A stretch of 64,000 bases of DNA from Diphasiastrum complanatum (Eukaryota; Streptophyta; Lycopodiopsida; Lycopodiales; Lycopodiaceae). The stretch spans positions 7,399,676 through 7,463,675 of the forward strand of contig CM055097.1 of NCBI GenBank assembly GCA_029204225.1. Reading direction: 5' to 3'. Under the pieces are notes generated by a model. It was not told the DNA's origin. It did not search any database and saw nothing but the letters and a program-made list of their open reading frames with translations. Each line of letters starts with the position of its first letter. The first letter of the stretch is position 1. The position numbers and the translations under genes were made by a program. Shown here one piece after another: positions 62,977-64,000 of this stretch.

Positions 62977-64000
62977 AACCAAGACAATCGACAGGTTGTT
63001 GTTTAGCCTCATGAAAAACAATAGGGTTCATTTCTATGACTCGACAAGTTATTGTTCAGCCTTAGAAAATCAATATGAAGTCTTCTTAAGCTGAGGAAGT
63101 ATCGAGTTTTATATTGCTACACGTTAATCATCATCAATGATTTTGGTATATGGATGCGTTGATGTTTTTGGTGTGGTTGTAATGGAGATGTTTTTAAATC
63201 AGGAGGAAGATGGACATACATATACATCAGTTAGGAAGTTTGCATAGGACATAGTGTCAGGATAAATAGATGTCATTTTGAGATGCTTTCTAGGTTGGAA
63301 AGTTGTTTGGGGCAAGTGACTCTATGTGTGAGATAGAGGCAGGAGATTCCATGGAACAGATAGTGTCAAGTACTTTGTGTGAGAAAGTATTTGAGGGGGA
63401 ATATCAATTACTTTGTGTGAAGAAGTATTGCATACGTACAAAATGAAATTCAGAATAAGCCCAATATGTACGCCATGAAACTATGATCAAACTTCATTTT
63501 TAGGCCCAAGAGTGCAAAAGTCAAAGTATAGGTTCATAGGCACAAACTCAAGGTGCTAGTTCATTAGACTAGGATGATGGAGGTGTAGTTACTATGGCGA
63601 GCGACTATAGGCCATAGGTCAACGGAGACATATAGGGTGAAGTGATATGTGGCACATGGAAGTGATAGTCCTGTAAGTAACAATGAGACACATAGTCTAC
63701 CTGAAAGGTATTAAAGACTTCTACTTTGTGACAGAGACTAAATCCATGGTGTTGTGAGAGTTCAACAACTGTGGTACGTGATTGAGAAGCGTGTCATCTA
63801 CAGAATGTGTTTTCTTTGAATTGCATGTGGCAATCAATGAAGTTTGACGTTTGTGAATCATGTGTAACGAACAAGAGAGACGTATTGTCTTATCTTTAGG
63901 ATCTCTTCCTCCTCCTCTCTTGCTTCCTTCTCTCTTGTATGGATGGGCCAAATTTCCAACACTTGTAGCAAATTGGCATTGAAGAAGCAATATTCAAAGC
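62977..64000. other. Right end of window, no gene recognised
   Basis: No exon of GET3B or other coding homology was recognised. Repeated TACTTTGTGTGA(G/A)(A)AAGTAT blocks occur at 63370-63430. Confidence 0.4.

Overview
This is nuclear DNA of a land plant with long, transposon-filled introns. Two host genes can be read through GT/AG introns, and more than half of the rest is retrotransposon sequence. The species cannot be told from the window. A group I bZIP factor and a plastid-type GET3 ATPase point to plants, and the elements are plant-type Ty1/copia, Ty3/gypsy, LINE, hAT and TRIM families.

Layout. 1-6.5 kb: the 5' part of a bZIP transcription factor gene on the minus strand (exons 4120-3222, 1183-1051 and 464-380, running off the left edge). 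A ~131-bp tandem repeat and a cluster of CACGTG G-boxes lie upstream of it. 6.5-9 kb: intergenic, with a gypsy integrase relic. 9.07-28.5 kb: a nest of LTR retrotransposons. It holds a gypsy element (9071-16175, with target duplication, PBS and PPT), a chimeric copia element (16181-19839), a complete but dead copia element (19840-26239, with target duplication), then two related copia LTR relics in opposite orientation followed by a minisatellite and a long (TC)n tract. 28.5-35.1 kb: intergenic, with copia and gypsy scraps, tRNA-derived SINE-like repeats and microsatellites.

35.1-59.5 kb: ten exons of a GET3B-type ATPase gene on the minus strand, together 346 codons spread over 24 kb. The transit-peptide exon(s) are missing and must lie further right. 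Its two largest introns hold a copia element inserted into a LINE, other LINE pieces, a MITE-like element, a hAT fragment, a copia element and two miniature LTR elements (TRIMs). 59.5-64 kb: part of the upstream GET3B intron or promoter side, with a truncated copia element, a gypsy LTR scrap and an unassigned acidic reading frame.

The most unusual observation is at 54.8-56.1 kb. Both TRIMs carry a ~72-nt tRNA-like cassette, with Pol III A and B boxes and most of a cloverleaf, inside each intact LTR. This parallels the 5S RNA carried by Cassandra TRIMs, but with a tRNA instead. A second pattern is that every premature stop I checked in the retroelements can be explained by one C-to-T change on one strand, mostly CAG to TAG, as expected from long-term cytosine methylation.
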